Below are positions 25,359 to 33,553 of a stretch of 64,000 bases of DNA, one piece after another. Position 1 is the stretch's first letter. Every line of letters starts with the position of its first letter. The DNA is from Mycobacterium sp. 852014-52450_SCH5900713 (GTDB lineage Bacteria > Actinomycetota > Actinomycetes > Mycobacteriales > Mycobacteriaceae). The notes below the pieces were generated by a model. The model worked only from the letters and a program-made list of their open reading frames with translations, was not told the DNA's origin and ran no database searches. The DNA is taken from contig NZ_LZIL01000066.1 of assembly GCF_001667075.1 (NCBI RefSeq), positions 62,001 to 126,000 of the forward strand, in the 5' to 3' direction. A program made the translations under genes and the position numbers.

Positions 25359-25493
25359 CGGACGCCCGGGCTGGCAACCGGTTGGCCGGGGCCGACCTGG
25401 AGGGCTTGCGCCCGCCCATTCCGATTAGGGTTGGCTCACGGATCGCGCACGCGCGAAAGCGATAGCCACGAGAAACCGGGGAGGCGGCCGGGA

Positions 25494-26150
25494 ATGGCCC
25501 TGTTCCGCAAGCGAAAGAGTCGCGCGACGCGGCGCGCCGAAGCCCGTGCGATCAAGGCCCGCGCGAAGCTGGAGGCCAAGCTCGCCGCCCGAAACGAGAC
25601 TCGCCGGTACAAGGCCGCCCACCGGGCGGAGGCCAAGGCGCTCAGGGCGCAGATCAAGGCCCAACGGGACAGCGACCGGAACGCCCTGAAGGTGGCCGAG
25701 ACCCAACTCAAAGCGGCGCGCGAGGGCAAGATCTTCTCGCCGACGCGGATCCGCCGGGCACTCACGGTGTCCCGGCTGGTCGCGCCGATCCTCACTCCGG
25801 TCGTCTACCGCGCCGCCGTCTCGGCCCGCGCGCTGATCGACCAGCGCCGCGCGGACCAACTCGGGATACCGCTGGCCCAGATCGGGCAGTTCTCCGGTCA
25901 CGGCGCGCAGCTGTCCGCCCGGATCGCCGGAGCTGAGAAGTCCCTGCGGACCGTGCAGGAAAAGAAGCCGAAGGACGCCGAGACCAAGCAGTTCGTGTCG
26001 GCCATCACCGAGCGGCTGACCGATCTGTCCGCGGCCGTCACCGCCGCCGAGAACATGCCGGCCGCGCGGCGCCGGGCGGCCCACGCCGCGATCTCATCGC
26101 AGCTCGACGGCATCGAGGCGGACCTGATGGCCCGGCTCGGGTTGAGCTGA
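25494..26150 (+). CDS. Basic coiled-coil protein, Rv3850
   Basis: A 218-aa protein from ATG 25494. Residues 1-75 are highly basic and helical (Arg/Lys/Ala-rich), fit for DNA, RNA or membrane-surface contact. The rest is an alpha-helical DUF6474-like region. There is no signal peptide. Position right after espR is conserved with M. tuberculosis. Function unknown; a nucleic-acid-linked role is only inference from charge. Confidence 0.8.
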   Translation: MALFRKRKSRATRRAEARAIKARAKLEAKLAARNETRRYKAAHRAEAKALRAQIKAQRDSDRNALKVAETQLKAAREGKIFSPTRIRRALTVSRLVAPILTPVVYRAAVSARALIDQRRADQLGIPLAQIGQFSGHGAQLSARIAGAEKSLRTVQEKKPKDAETKQFVSAITERLTDLSAAVTAAENMPAARRRAAHAAISSQLDGIEADLMARLGLS

Positions 26151-26157
26151 CCAACGA

Positions 26158-26853
26158 ATGTGGCTGCCCGGCATCTCGACCCGCGCGCGGCGGACGGCGC
26201 GCCTCCCCATCGCCGTGGTGGCTGTTCTCGGTCTCTATCTCGGCTCGGCGGCGCAACTCCCGGCGGCCTGGGCGCACGTCCACGCCAGCAGCGACAGTGC
26301 GGTGCGCGGCGCCATGGCGATCGTCACCTTCCAGGTGCCCAACGAATCGAACACGGGCGCGGTAACCACCGGGCTGAGCGTCGCCCTGCCCAACGTGGCC
26401 TCGGCGCGCACCGAGAGCATGCCGGGCTGGACGACCAAGCTCGACCGCGACGCGGCATCGGGTGCGGTGCACTCGGTCACGTGGACGGCCGCGCCGGGCG
26501 CCGGCATCGGGGTGGACCAATTCGCCCTGTTCCGGATTTCGGTGAAGTTGCCCGACGCAGAGACCGTCAGCTTCCCGGCCACACAGACCTATTCCGACGG
26601 CACCGTCGTGAAGTGGGACCAGCCGCCGCAGCCCGGTGGCGGTGAGCCGGAATACCCGGTACCCACGCTGACACTTGCCGCGGGACCGATAGCGTCCCAC
26701 GGCCATCACCCGCCTTCGATGGCACCGGCCGACCAGGCGGCCGCGCCGCCACCGCCGAGATCCGCGGACAACACCGCCCGGGTGCTGGGCGGTGCCGCCC
26801 TGGTGGTGGCCGCGCTGGGTATCTGCCTTGCGCTGATCCGCCGACGGGCATGA
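26158..26853 (+). CDS. YcnI-like (DUF1775) copper-associated exported protein
   Basis: A 231-aa exported protein. The signal peptide ends at a predicted PAAWA cleavage site, leaving a mature N-terminus HVHASSDSAV. YcnI proteins bind copper through the exposed N-terminal histidine and a tryptophan; PGWTTK is present. A Pro-rich linker, an H-rich patch (SHGHHP) and a C-terminal membrane helix with Arg tail follow. Its stop overlaps the CopC start (ATGA). The pair is probably a periplasmic copper delivery or scavenging unit. Confidence 0.85.
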   Translation: MWLPGISTRARRTARLPIAVVAVLGLYLGSAAQLPAAWAHVHASSDSAVRGAMAIVTFQVPNESNTGAVTTGLSVALPNVASARTESMPGWTTKLDRDAASGAVHSVTWTAAPGAGIGVDQFALFRISVKLPDAETVSFPATQTYSDGTVVKWDQPPQPGGGEPEYPVPTLTLAAGPIASHGHHPPSMAPADQAAAPPPPRSADNTARVLGGAALVVAALGICLALIRRRA

Positions 26854-27350
26854 GGCGGTTGGCGATCGCCGCGTGCGTCGGTGCCCTGTTGGTGATCGCA
26901 CCGTTGACGGCGCCGGTCGCGTCGGCGCACGCAGCCCGGGTAGCCACCGATCCGGCGGACAACGCGGTTCTCGCGACGGGTCCCGGGCGGGTGAGCGCCA
27001 CCTTCAACGAACAGCTGCAGACCACGTTCGCGGCCATGACCGTCATCGGGCCCGACGGCAACGTGTGGTCCACCGGCGACCCGACGGTGCGTGGCGCGGT
27101 GGTCGGCATCGACCTTCGGCCGCTGGGACCGGCCGGCGTCTACACGGTGAACTACCGGGTCACCTCCGCGGACGGCCACGTGGTCTCCGGATCCTGGTCG
27201 TTTCGGCTGAGCGTGCCGGGCACGGGCACGCCGGGACCCCCGGCGGGTGGCGGCCCCGCCGGCGGCGATGTCCCGGTCTGGCCGTTCGTCGTGGTGGCGG
27301 CGGTGCTTGTCGCCGGGGGCGCCCTGTGGGCGGTGCGGCGCAGACCGTGA
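26850..27350 (+). CDS. CopC-domain copper-binding membrane-anchored protein
   Basis: A 166-aa exported protein. Signal peptide cleavage after ASA would expose HAARVATDPADNAV, giving the N-terminal histidine typical of CopC copper brace sites; the second conserved histidine is in ADGHVVSGSW. A Gly/Pro linker and a C-terminal helix with RRRP tail anchor it. Translationally coupled to the YcnI-like gene. No CopD or copper ATPase lies next to it. Confidence 0.87.
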   Translation: MRRLAIAACVGALLVIAPLTAPVASAHAARVATDPADNAVLATGPGRVSATFNEQLQTTFAAMTVIGPDGNVWSTGDPTVRGAVVGIDLRPLGPAGVYTVNYRVTSADGHVVSGSWSFRLSVPGTGTPGPPAGGGPAGGDVPVWPFVVVAAVLVAGGALWAVRRRP

Positions 27351-27447
27351 CCGGCGGCCGAGGCGCCCGCGCTCGTGCTGGCATGATGGGTTCGAAGAAC
27401 CCGCGTGGGCTAGATAACTACTGAAAGATTGCTCAAGGAGCGGCCGC

Positions 27448-27888
27448 ATGGCAGACCCGCAGGATCCACCCGGCAGCGAACCCGACGGCGCGTCGACCCC
27501 GCCGCCGGAAAAGAAGCCTCCGGCCAAGGCCGCGAAGAAGGTCGCGAAAGCACCCGCCAAGAAGGCACCCGCGAAGAAGGCGCCCGCCAAAAAGGCGCCA
27601 GCGAAGAAGGCGCCGGCGAAGAAGGCTCCCGCAAAGGCCGCCGAGCCGCCGGCAAAGGCCGTCGAGCCGCCCCTAGAGGTGCGGCAACGAATCGAAACCA
27701 ACGGCGACCTCGCGGCCGCCGCCAAAGACGTAGCGGCGCAAGCGAAATCCACTGTGGACGCCGCCAATGACCCGGTTTCTCCGAACGCTCCGGCGGCGGC
27801 ACTGACCCAGTCCCCGCTCCCGTTGATCGTCGCCCTGGCCGTCAGCCTCCTGGCGATCCTGTTGATCCGGCAGCTGCGCCGCCGCTGA
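27448..27888 (+). CDS. hns: Hns-like (Rv3852) Lys/Ala/Pro-repeat membrane-anchored protein
   Basis: A 146-aa protein. After an acidic start, residues about 22-63 carry PAKKA repeats like histone H1 tails, then an ordinary helical stretch. A C-terminal membrane helix (PLPLIVALAVSLLAILLI) and a basic tail end it. Rv3852 was named H-NS for its DNA-binding basic repeats, and a membrane anchor could tether DNA to the envelope. A GTG- or AGG-like ribosome site lies ahead of ATG 27448 (CAAGGAGCGG). Confidence 0.88.
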   Translation: MADPQDPPGSEPDGASTPPPEKKPPAKAAKKVAKAPAKKAPAKKAPAKKAPAKKAPAKKAPAKAAEPPAKAVEPPLEVRQRIETNGDLAAAAKDVAAQAKSTVDAANDPVSPNAPAAALTQSPLPLIVALAVSLLAILLIRQLRRR

Positions 27889-27908
27889 CCGCCGCCGTAG
27901 CCGCTACC

Positions 27909-28397
27909 GTGTCAGACGTGACCGTGTCATTCCAGCCGACCGCCGACCTGGTGGACGACATCGGACCGGACGTACGCAGCTGCGACGTCCAGTTCCGCCA
28001 GTTCGGCGGCCGCGCCCAATTCGCCGGACCCATCAGCACGGTGCGCTGCTTCGAAGACAACGCGTTGCTGAAATCGGTGCTCTCGCAGCCGAGTGCGGGC
28101 GGGATACTGGTCATCGACGGCGGCGGCTCCCTGCACGCGGCCCTGGTCGGCGATGTGATCGCCGAGCTGGCCCGCTCCAACGGCTGGGCCGGGATCGTCG
28201 TCAATGGCGCGGTGCGCGACGCCGCCGCGCTGCGCGGACTCGACATCGGCATCAAGGCGCTGGGCACCAACCCCCGTAAGAGCACCAAGTCGGGCGCCGG
28301 CGAGCGCGACGTCGAGGTCACGCTGGGCGGGGTGAGGTTCGTCCCGGGCGAGATCGCCTACTGCGACGACGACGGCATCGTCGTCGTCGAGCCCTAA
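27909..28397 (+). CDS. rraA: RraA-like protein
   Basis: A 162-aa protein of the RraA/MenG-like fold (GGILVIDGGGSLHAALVGD, then NGAVRDAAALRGLDIGIKAL). RraA proteins inhibit RNase E in E. coli; others are HMG/oxaloacetate aldolases that share the G-x-R-D motif. The old name MenG for Rv3853 is not supported. GTG 27918 is an alternative start closer to the M. tuberculosis length. Its stop overlaps the convergent ethA by four bases. Confidence 0.92.
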   Translation: MSDVTVSFQPTADLVDDIGPDVRSCDVQFRQFGGRAQFAGPISTVRCFEDNALLKSVLSQPSAGGILVIDGGGSLHAALVGDVIAELARSNGWAGIVVNGAVRDAAALRGLDIGIKALGTNPRKSTKSGAGERDVEVTLGGVRFVPGEIAYCDDDGIVVVEP

Positions 28398-29863
28398 ACC
28401 GCTACCGGCGCACGCTGTTTCGCGAAGCGCAGGCCCTCATCGGCAACCTTGCCGCGCCGGATCGTGCGCATGTCGAACAAGTAGTTCTGCTTGAGCCGCC
28501 ACGGTGCGCGCGACCCTGACTTGGGCAGCATGTCCATCGCCCGCTGGAAATAGCCGGGGCTGAAGTCCATGAAAGGCAGCTCGTCGACGTCAGGGCCGGG
28601 ATGCTGCGGCTCCACGAAGTCAAAACCGTTGTCGTCCATGTAGTTCAGCAACCGGCAGACGAATTCGGAGACCAGGTCGGCCTTCAGCGTCCATGACGCG
28701 TTGGTGTAGCCGAAGGTGATTGCGAAGTTCGGGACGCCGGAGAACATCAGGCCCTTGTAGGTCATCAACGACGTCAGCTCGATCGGCTGACCGTTCCGGG
28801 TGGGCCGCACCCCACCGAGCAACTGCATGTTCAAACCCGTTGCGGTGACGATGATGTCGGCTTTCAGCTCCTCACCCGAGGTGAGCCTGATTCCGGTCTT
28901 GGTGAACCGGTCGATGGTGTCGGTGACGACGTCCGCCTTGCCGTGCCGGATGGTCCGGAAGAAATCGCCGTCGGGCGCCAGGCACAGCCGCTGGTCCCAT
29001 ACGTTGTACCGGGGCCCGAAGTGCTTCTCGACGTCGTAGCCCTGCGGCAGGCGGCGCTTGGCCATCGTCATCAACGTCTTGCGCATGTAGGCCGGACGCT
29101 TCCGGGACAGCTGGTACTGGAAGGTGCTGAACGCGATGGCTTTCCAACGATTGGCGATGTGCGCCAAGCGGTCCGGTAACCACTGGTTGAACCGCACGGC
29201 GAAGGGGTCGACCCCGGGCAGCGAGCCGATATAAGTGGGCGAGCGCTGCAGCATCGTGACGTGGCCGGAGCCCGAGTTCACCAGGGCCGGGATCAGCGTG
29301 ATCGCGGTGGCGCCCGACCCGATCACGACGATCTTCTTGCCCGTGTATTCGAGGTCCTCCGGCCAGTGCTGCGGATGGACGATCCGGCCCTCGAAGTCGT
29401 CGGCGCCGGGGAAGGTGGGCGAGTATCCCTCGTCGTAGTTGTAGTAGCCCGTGCAGGCGAAGAGGAAGGAGCAGGTGAGCTCTCGCTTCTGGCCGTCGGA
29501 CTCGACGGTCAGGGTCCAGCGGTTGTCGGCGTCCGACCAATCGGCGGCGAGGACGCGCTGACGGTAACGGATGTGCCGGTCGATCTTGTTCTCGACCGCC
29601 GCCTCCTTGATGTAGGCCTTGATGTCGGGGCCGTCTGCGATCGATTTCGCCGACCGCCACGGCTTGAACCGGAAGCCCAGGGTGAACATGTCCGAGTCCG
29701 ACCGGATGCCCGGGTACTTGAACAGGTCCCAGGTGCCGCCCAGGTCCTCACGGCGTTCGAGGATCGCGTAGCTCTTGGTCGGGCAGCGCTCCTGCAGGTG
29801 CCACGCCGCGCTGATGCCCGAGATGCCGGCGCCCACGATGATCACGTCAAGGTGCTCAGTCAT
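28394..29863 (-). CDS. ethA: EthA Baeyer-Villiger monooxygenase
   Basis: A 489-aa FAD/NADPH monooxygenase, the same length as M. tuberculosis EthA. GAGISG at residues 11-16 binds FAD, the BVMO fingerprint FEGRIVHPQHWP is intact, and a second nucleotide motif (VIGSGATAI) follows. EthA oxidises ketones and activates thioamide prodrugs such as ethionamide. It is divergent from ethR across 76 bases holding a nested palindromic operator, so EthR repression is expected. No frameshift or stop is visible. Confidence 0.96.
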   Translation of the reverse strand: MTEHLDVIIVGAGISGISAAWHLQERCPTKSYAILERREDLGGTWDLFKYPGIRSDSDMFTLGFRFKPWRSAKSIADGPDIKAYIKEAAVENKIDRHIRYRQRVLAADWSDADNRWTLTVESDGQKRELTCSFLFACTGYYNYDEGYSPTFPGADDFEGRIVHPQHWPEDLEYTGKKIVVIGSGATAITLIPALVNSGSGHVTMLQRSPTYIGSLPGVDPFAVRFNQWLPDRLAHIANRWKAIAFSTFQYQLSRKRPAYMRKTLMTMAKRRLPQGYDVEKHFGPRYNVWDQRLCLAPDGDFFRTIRHGKADVVTDTIDRFTKTGIRLTSGEELKADIIVTATGLNMQLLGGVRPTRNGQPIELTSLMTYKGLMFSGVPNFAITFGYTNASWTLKADLVSEFVCRLLNYMDDNGFDFVEPQHPGPDVDELPFMDFSPGYFQRAMDMLPKSGSRAPWRLKQNYLFDMRTIRRGKVADEGLRFAKQRAPVAV

Positions 29864-29884
29864 GGGGCCACATTATCAACGGCC

Positions 29885-29921
29885 TGTCGACGCAGTCAAC
29901 AGAGTGTTGAAACTTTCGACA
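29885..29921. promoter_or_regulatory. EthR operator, nested palindrome
   Basis: TGTCGA - 5 bases - TCAACA - gag - TGTTGA - 5 bases - TCGACA. Inner and outer arms are both perfect inverted repeats about one centre, with equal 5-base spacers. It fills half of the ethA-ethR intergenic region, where EthR binds cooperatively in M. tuberculosis. Confidence 0.85.
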
Positions 29922-29939
29922 CGGTGTAAAGTAACGGTC

Positions 29940-30581
29940 GTGACTAGCGTCGGCCAGACCCGTGCCCTGCGTGGCCGCCGCGCCATGCGTCCCTCGGGTG
30001 ACGACCGTGAGCAGGCGATCCTCGCGACCGCCGAGCGGCTGCTCGAACAGCGCTCGTTCGCCGACATCTCGGTCGACGACCTGGCCAAGGGCGCAGGATT
30101 GTCGCGCCCGACGTTTTACTTCTATTTCAAGTCGAAGGACGCGGTGCTGCTGTCGCTGCTGGAGCCGGTGATCGCGCGCGCCGACTCCGAGTTCGACGGC
30201 GCGGTGCAGCGGCTGCCCGCGGATCCCCGCCGGGTCTGGCGAAACGGCATCAAGGCTTTCTTCACCGCGTTCAGCACCCACCGCCGGCTGGCGCGCGCCG
30301 CCACCGAAGCGCTGGCGACCAGCTCCGAACTGCGCGTCGTGTGGTTGGGCTTCATGCAGAAGTGGATCGACCAGACGGCCGCGATAATCACCGCCGAACG
30401 CACCCGCGGGGCCGCGCCGGAGACGATCCCGGCGGTTGACCTGGCGACCTCGCTGAACCAGATGAATGAGCGGACGATGATGGCCGCCCTGTCCGCGGAG
30501 ACGCCGGCGGTGGATGAGGACCGGGTCGTCGACACCCTTACCCATATCTGGGTCACCAGCATCTACGGCGAATCCGGCTAG
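29940..30581 (+). CDS. ethR: EthR TetR/CamR-family repressor
   Basis: A 213-aa repressor of ethA. The helix-turn-helix (DLAKGAGLSRPTFYFYFKSK) is near the N-terminus and the aromatic ligand tunnel residues lie in the C-terminal domain. The GTG at 29940 was chosen since it lies just beyond the palindrome; upstream frame would read through the operator. The final codon overlaps the first base of the 55-bp tandem repeat. Confidence 0.94.
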   Translation: MTSVGQTRALRGRRAMRPSGDDREQAILATAERLLEQRSFADISVDDLAKGAGLSRPTFYFYFKSKDAVLLSLLEPVIARADSEFDGAVQRLPADPRRVWRNGIKAFFTAFSTHRRLARAATEALATSSELRVVWLGFMQKWIDQTAAIITAERTRGAAPETIPAVDLATSLNQMNERTMMAALSAETPAVDEDRVVDTLTHIWVTSIYGESG

Positions 30582-30738
30582 TGGCGATCGCAAGCGCGGC
30601 GTAGCCGGGCGAAGCGGGTCGCCACCACCGGCTAAGTGGCGATCGCAAGCGCGGCGTAGCCGGGCGAAGCGGGTCGCCACCACCGGCTAAGTGGCGATCG
30701 CAAGCGCGGCGTAGCCGGGCGAAGCGGGTCGCCACCAT
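30581..30738 (+). repeat. 55-bp tandem repeat, two full and one partial copy (VNTR-like)
   Basis: Units start at 30581, 30636 and 30691; the last is cut after about 48 bases. Units are near-identical. Each opens with GTGGCGA and contains TCGCCAC near its end, so each transcript copy can fold into a hairpin. It fills almost the whole ethR-dinB gap. M. avium-complex genomes carry dispersed intergenic repeats of this kind and a 55-bp VNTR locus is used in typing; identity with that locus is not established. Confidence 0.92.
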
Positions 30739-30767
30739 CGGTTGTCGTCACCGGCGCGTGCGAACAT

Positions 30768-31967
30768 ATGTTCGTGCGGTGCGATGCGTCCATCCTGCAC
30801 GCGGACCTGGATTCGTTCTACGCGTCCGTCGAACAGCGCGACGACCCGACGTTGCGCGGCCGCCCGGTGATCGTCGGCGGCGGGGTCGTGCTCGCGGCCA
30901 GCTACGAGGCCAAGGCCTACGGCGTGCGGACCGCGATGGGCGGGGCGCAAGCGCGCCGGCTGTGCCCGCACGCGGTGGTGGTGCCGCCCCGGATGAGCGC
31001 CTACAGCCGCGCCAGTGACGCCGTGTTCGAAGTGTTTCGCGACTGCACGCCGATCGTGGAGCCGCTCTCGGTGGACGAGGCGTTTTTGGATGTCGGCGGG
31101 CTGCGCCGGGTTTCCGGGACGCCGGTTCAGATCGCCGGCCGGCTGCGGGCCGACGTGCGCGACCGGGTTGGTCTGCCCATCACCGTGGGCATCGCGCGCA
31201 CGAAGTTTCTCGCCAAGGTCGCCAGCCAGGAGGCCAAACCGGACGGGCTTCTGCTGGTACAGCCCGACCAGGAGCTGACCTTCCTCCACCCGCTGCCGGT
31301 GCGGCGGCTGTGGGGCGTGGGCGCCAAGACGGCCGACAAACTCCACGCCCACGGACTCCTGACCGTCGCCGACGTCGCCGAGCTGAGCGAGTCGACGCTG
31401 GCGTCGCTGCTGGGCGGCGCCATGGGCCGCCAGCTGTTCGCGCTGTCCCACAGCGTCGACCGCCGCCGGGTGACCACCGGTGTGCGTCGTCGGTCGGTGG
31501 GCGCGCAACGGGCGCTGGGCCGCGCCGGCAACACCATGTCGGCCGCCGAGATCGATGCGGTGGTGGTCAACCTGATCGATCGGATTACCGGCCGGATGCG
31601 CGCCGCCGGACGCACCGGGCGCACGGTGGTTCTCCGCCTGCGGTTCGACGACTTCGGGCGGGCGACGCGGTCGCGGACGCTGCCCTGGGCGACGTCGTCG
31701 ACGCAGCCGATCCTGGGCGCGGCGCGGCAGCTGGTTGCGTCGGCCGCACCCCTGATCTCGCAGCGCGGGCTGACGCTGGTTGGTTTCGCGGTGTCGGGGA
31801 TCGACCGCAGCGGCGCCCAGCAATTGGTGTTGCCGCTTGACGGGGAATCGCTTGCGGTGGACGCCGCGGTCGACCAGGTTCGTCAGCGCTTCGGCAGATC
31901 CGCCCTCACGCGCGGGGTGTTGGTCGGCCGTGAACTGGGTATCGAGATGCCGCACCTTCCCGACTGA
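30768..31967 (+). CDS. Y-family DNA polymerase IV (DinB3-type)
   Basis: A 399-aa translesion polymerase. Catalytic carboxylates are D13 (HADLDSFY) and D103-E104 (SVDEAFLD). Y18 is at the steric-gate position. Little-finger domain and a C-terminal beta-clamp motif (QLVLPL, near residue 352) are present. ATG 30768 lies 30 bases beyond the tandem repeat. Position next to ethR matches M. smegmatis dinB3 (from memory); M. tuberculosis has no dinB here. It converges on the HhH-PHP gene, also DNA-repair-like. Confidence 0.88.
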   Translation: MFVRCDASILHADLDSFYASVEQRDDPTLRGRPVIVGGGVVLAASYEAKAYGVRTAMGGAQARRLCPHAVVVPPRMSAYSRASDAVFEVFRDCTPIVEPLSVDEAFLDVGGLRRVSGTPVQIAGRLRADVRDRVGLPITVGIARTKFLAKVASQEAKPDGLLLVQPDQELTFLHPLPVRRLWGVGAKTADKLHAHGLLTVADVAELSESTLASLLGGAMGRQLFALSHSVDRRRVTTGVRRRSVGAQRALGRAGNTMSAAEIDAVVVNLIDRITGRMRAAGRTGRTVVLRLRFDDFGRATRSRTLPWATSSTQPILGAARQLVASAAPLISQRGLTLVGFAVSGIDRSGAQQLVLPLDGESLAVDAAVDQVRQRFGRSALTRGVLVGRELGIEMPHLPD

Positions 31968-32040
31968 CCGATTCGCCGGTGTCGGCTAATTCTTCTCTGC
32001 CCCAGACGTTTTCGCGGAGACGGTGCAGGCCTGAGGCGTC

Positions 32041-33048
32041 TCAGTTCGAGCCCGTCCACTCCAGCAGCTTGTCGGCCGGCCAGGTGTTGACGATCCGGTC
32101 GGCGGGCACACCCACGTCCACGGCGCGCTGCGCGCCATAGCCGAGGAAGTCCAGCTGGCCTGGCGCGTGTGCATCGGTGTCGATGCTGAAGACGCAGCCG
32201 ATCTCGAGCGCCAGCTGGAGCAGCCGGGTCGGCGGGTCGCGGCGTTCGGGTCGCGAGTTGATCTCCACCGCGGTGCCATGCTCGCGGCAGGCGGCGAAAA
32301 CCGCTTCGGCGTCGAACTTGGATTGGGGTCGGATGCCCCGATTGCCCGATACCAGCCGGCCGGTGCAATGGCCCAGCACGTCGGTGTGCGGATTGGAGAC
32401 GGCGCGCACCATGCGCCGCGTCATCGCCGCGGCATCCATCGACAGCTTCGAATGCACGCTGGCCACCACGACATCGAGCCGCTCGAGCAGCTCGGGCTCC
32501 TGGTCGAGGCTGCCGTCCTCGAGGATGTCGACCTCGATGCCGGTGAGAATGCGCATCGGCGCGAACTGCTCACGCAGCTTGTCGATGACGCCGAGCTGTG
32601 CGCGCAACCGCTCCGGCGACAGCCCGTTGGCGATCGTCAGCCGCGGCGAGTGGTCGGTCAGCGCGCAGTACTCATGCCCGAGCGCGGACGCGGTCGCCAT
32701 CATCTCGTCGATCGGCGCCGACCCGTCCGACCAGTTCGAATGCAGGTGCAAGTCCCCGCGCAACGCCGCACGGATGTCGCCCCCACCGAGATCCTCGGCG
32801 GCGGAACGCAATTCGACGAGTAGGTCGGGTTCGCGACCGGACCAGGCCTGGTCGATGACCTTCGCGGTCTTGGGCCCGATCCCGGGCAGTGACTGCCAGC
32901 TGTTGGCCTGGCCGTGCCGCTCCCGCGCCGCGTCGTCGAGACCCTCGATGATGTCGGCGGCGTTGCGGTACGCCATCACGCGCCTGGGGTCCTGACGGCT
33001 CCGGTCCTTGTAGTAGGCGATCTGCCGCAAGGCTGTTACCGGGTCCAT
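32041..33048 (-). CDS. HhH-PHP domain protein (PolX-like phosphoesterase), Rv3856c
   Basis: A 335-aa protein. A PolX-like helix-hairpin-helix region (LPGIGPKTAKVI, residues 54-65) is followed by a PHP phosphoesterase domain that opens DLHLHSNWSDG (H101, H103) and continues TDHSPRL, GIEVDIL, ASVHSKLS and a final DTDAHAP. It lacks the polymerase palm of PolX. A 3'-5' exonuclease or AP-site processing role is likely. It converges with the DinB gene. Confidence 0.88.
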   Translation of the reverse strand: MDPVTALRQIAYYKDRSRQDPRRVMAYRNAADIIEGLDDAARERHGQANSWQSLPGIGPKTAKVIDQAWSGREPDLLVELRSAAEDLGGGDIRAALRGDLHLHSNWSDGSAPIDEMMATASALGHEYCALTDHSPRLTIANGLSPERLRAQLGVIDKLREQFAPMRILTGIEVDILEDGSLDQEPELLERLDVVVASVHSKLSMDAAAMTRRMVRAVSNPHTDVLGHCTGRLVSGNRGIRPQSKFDAEAVFAACREHGTAVEINSRPERRDPPTRLLQLALEIGCVFSIDTDAHAPGQLDFLGYGAQRAVDVGVPADRIVNTWPADKLLEWTGSN

Positions 33049-33070
33049 GACTCCAGTGTGCCTGGCTGCC

Positions 33071-33502
33071 TTACCAGAACTGCCCGGCGACGAAACCGGC
33101 GAGCAGCACGCTGAAGCCCCCGATCTCGCCGGCGATCAGCGAGGCCATGAAGAGTCCCGTTCCGGGCGCGGGATCCTCGAATTGGTTGACGGTGTCGCGT
33201 CGCACCCCGTGGGCGATGTAGCTGAGGATGGCGCCGATGAAAAAGAAGACGACCACGCCGGCCGCGGCCAGGTTGACCCATGTCGGCCAGGCGCTGAGCT
33301 CGACGAAGACGGCCAGCAGCAGCGTCGCGAAAGAGTAGAGCAACGCGGCCCGGTGCGCGATGTCGACGTAGGGATGGGCGCGATGGTCGGCGGCGGCCAT
33401 GATCTGCCGGTACTTCCACACCCCGAGCGCCAGGGCGAGCAGGAAGATCAGCCCGGCCGCCAGCAGGGTGGCCTTGGTGTCGAGTCCGAGGGAGTAGCTC
33501 AT
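33071..33502 (-). CDS. Four-helix membrane protein, Rv3857c
   Basis: A 143-aa integral membrane protein with four clear helices (residues 9-27, 52-70, 73-97, 116-140). A motif DHRAHPYVDIAHRAALLYSF sits between helices one and two. Unknown function. The M. tuberculosis annotation of Rv3857c is shorter, so this may be the complete form. It lies 22 bases upstream of the HhH-PHP start on the same strand. Confidence 0.78.
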   Translation of the reverse strand: MSYSLGLDTKATLLAAGLIFLLALALGVWKYRQIMAAADHRAHPYVDIAHRAALLYSFATLLLAVFVELSAWPTWVNLAAAGVVVFFFIGAILSYIAHGVRRDTVNQFEDPAPGTGLFMASLIAGEIGGFSVLLAGFVAGQFW

Positions 33503-33553
33503 CGCGCGGTTGAGTTTAGTTGCCCTTCATAAAGGTCGGCTAACGTCGATTTC

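Noticed and set aside
30581..30738. CRISPR array
   Set aside because: The repeats are directly abutting with no unique spacers, and no cas genes are nearby.
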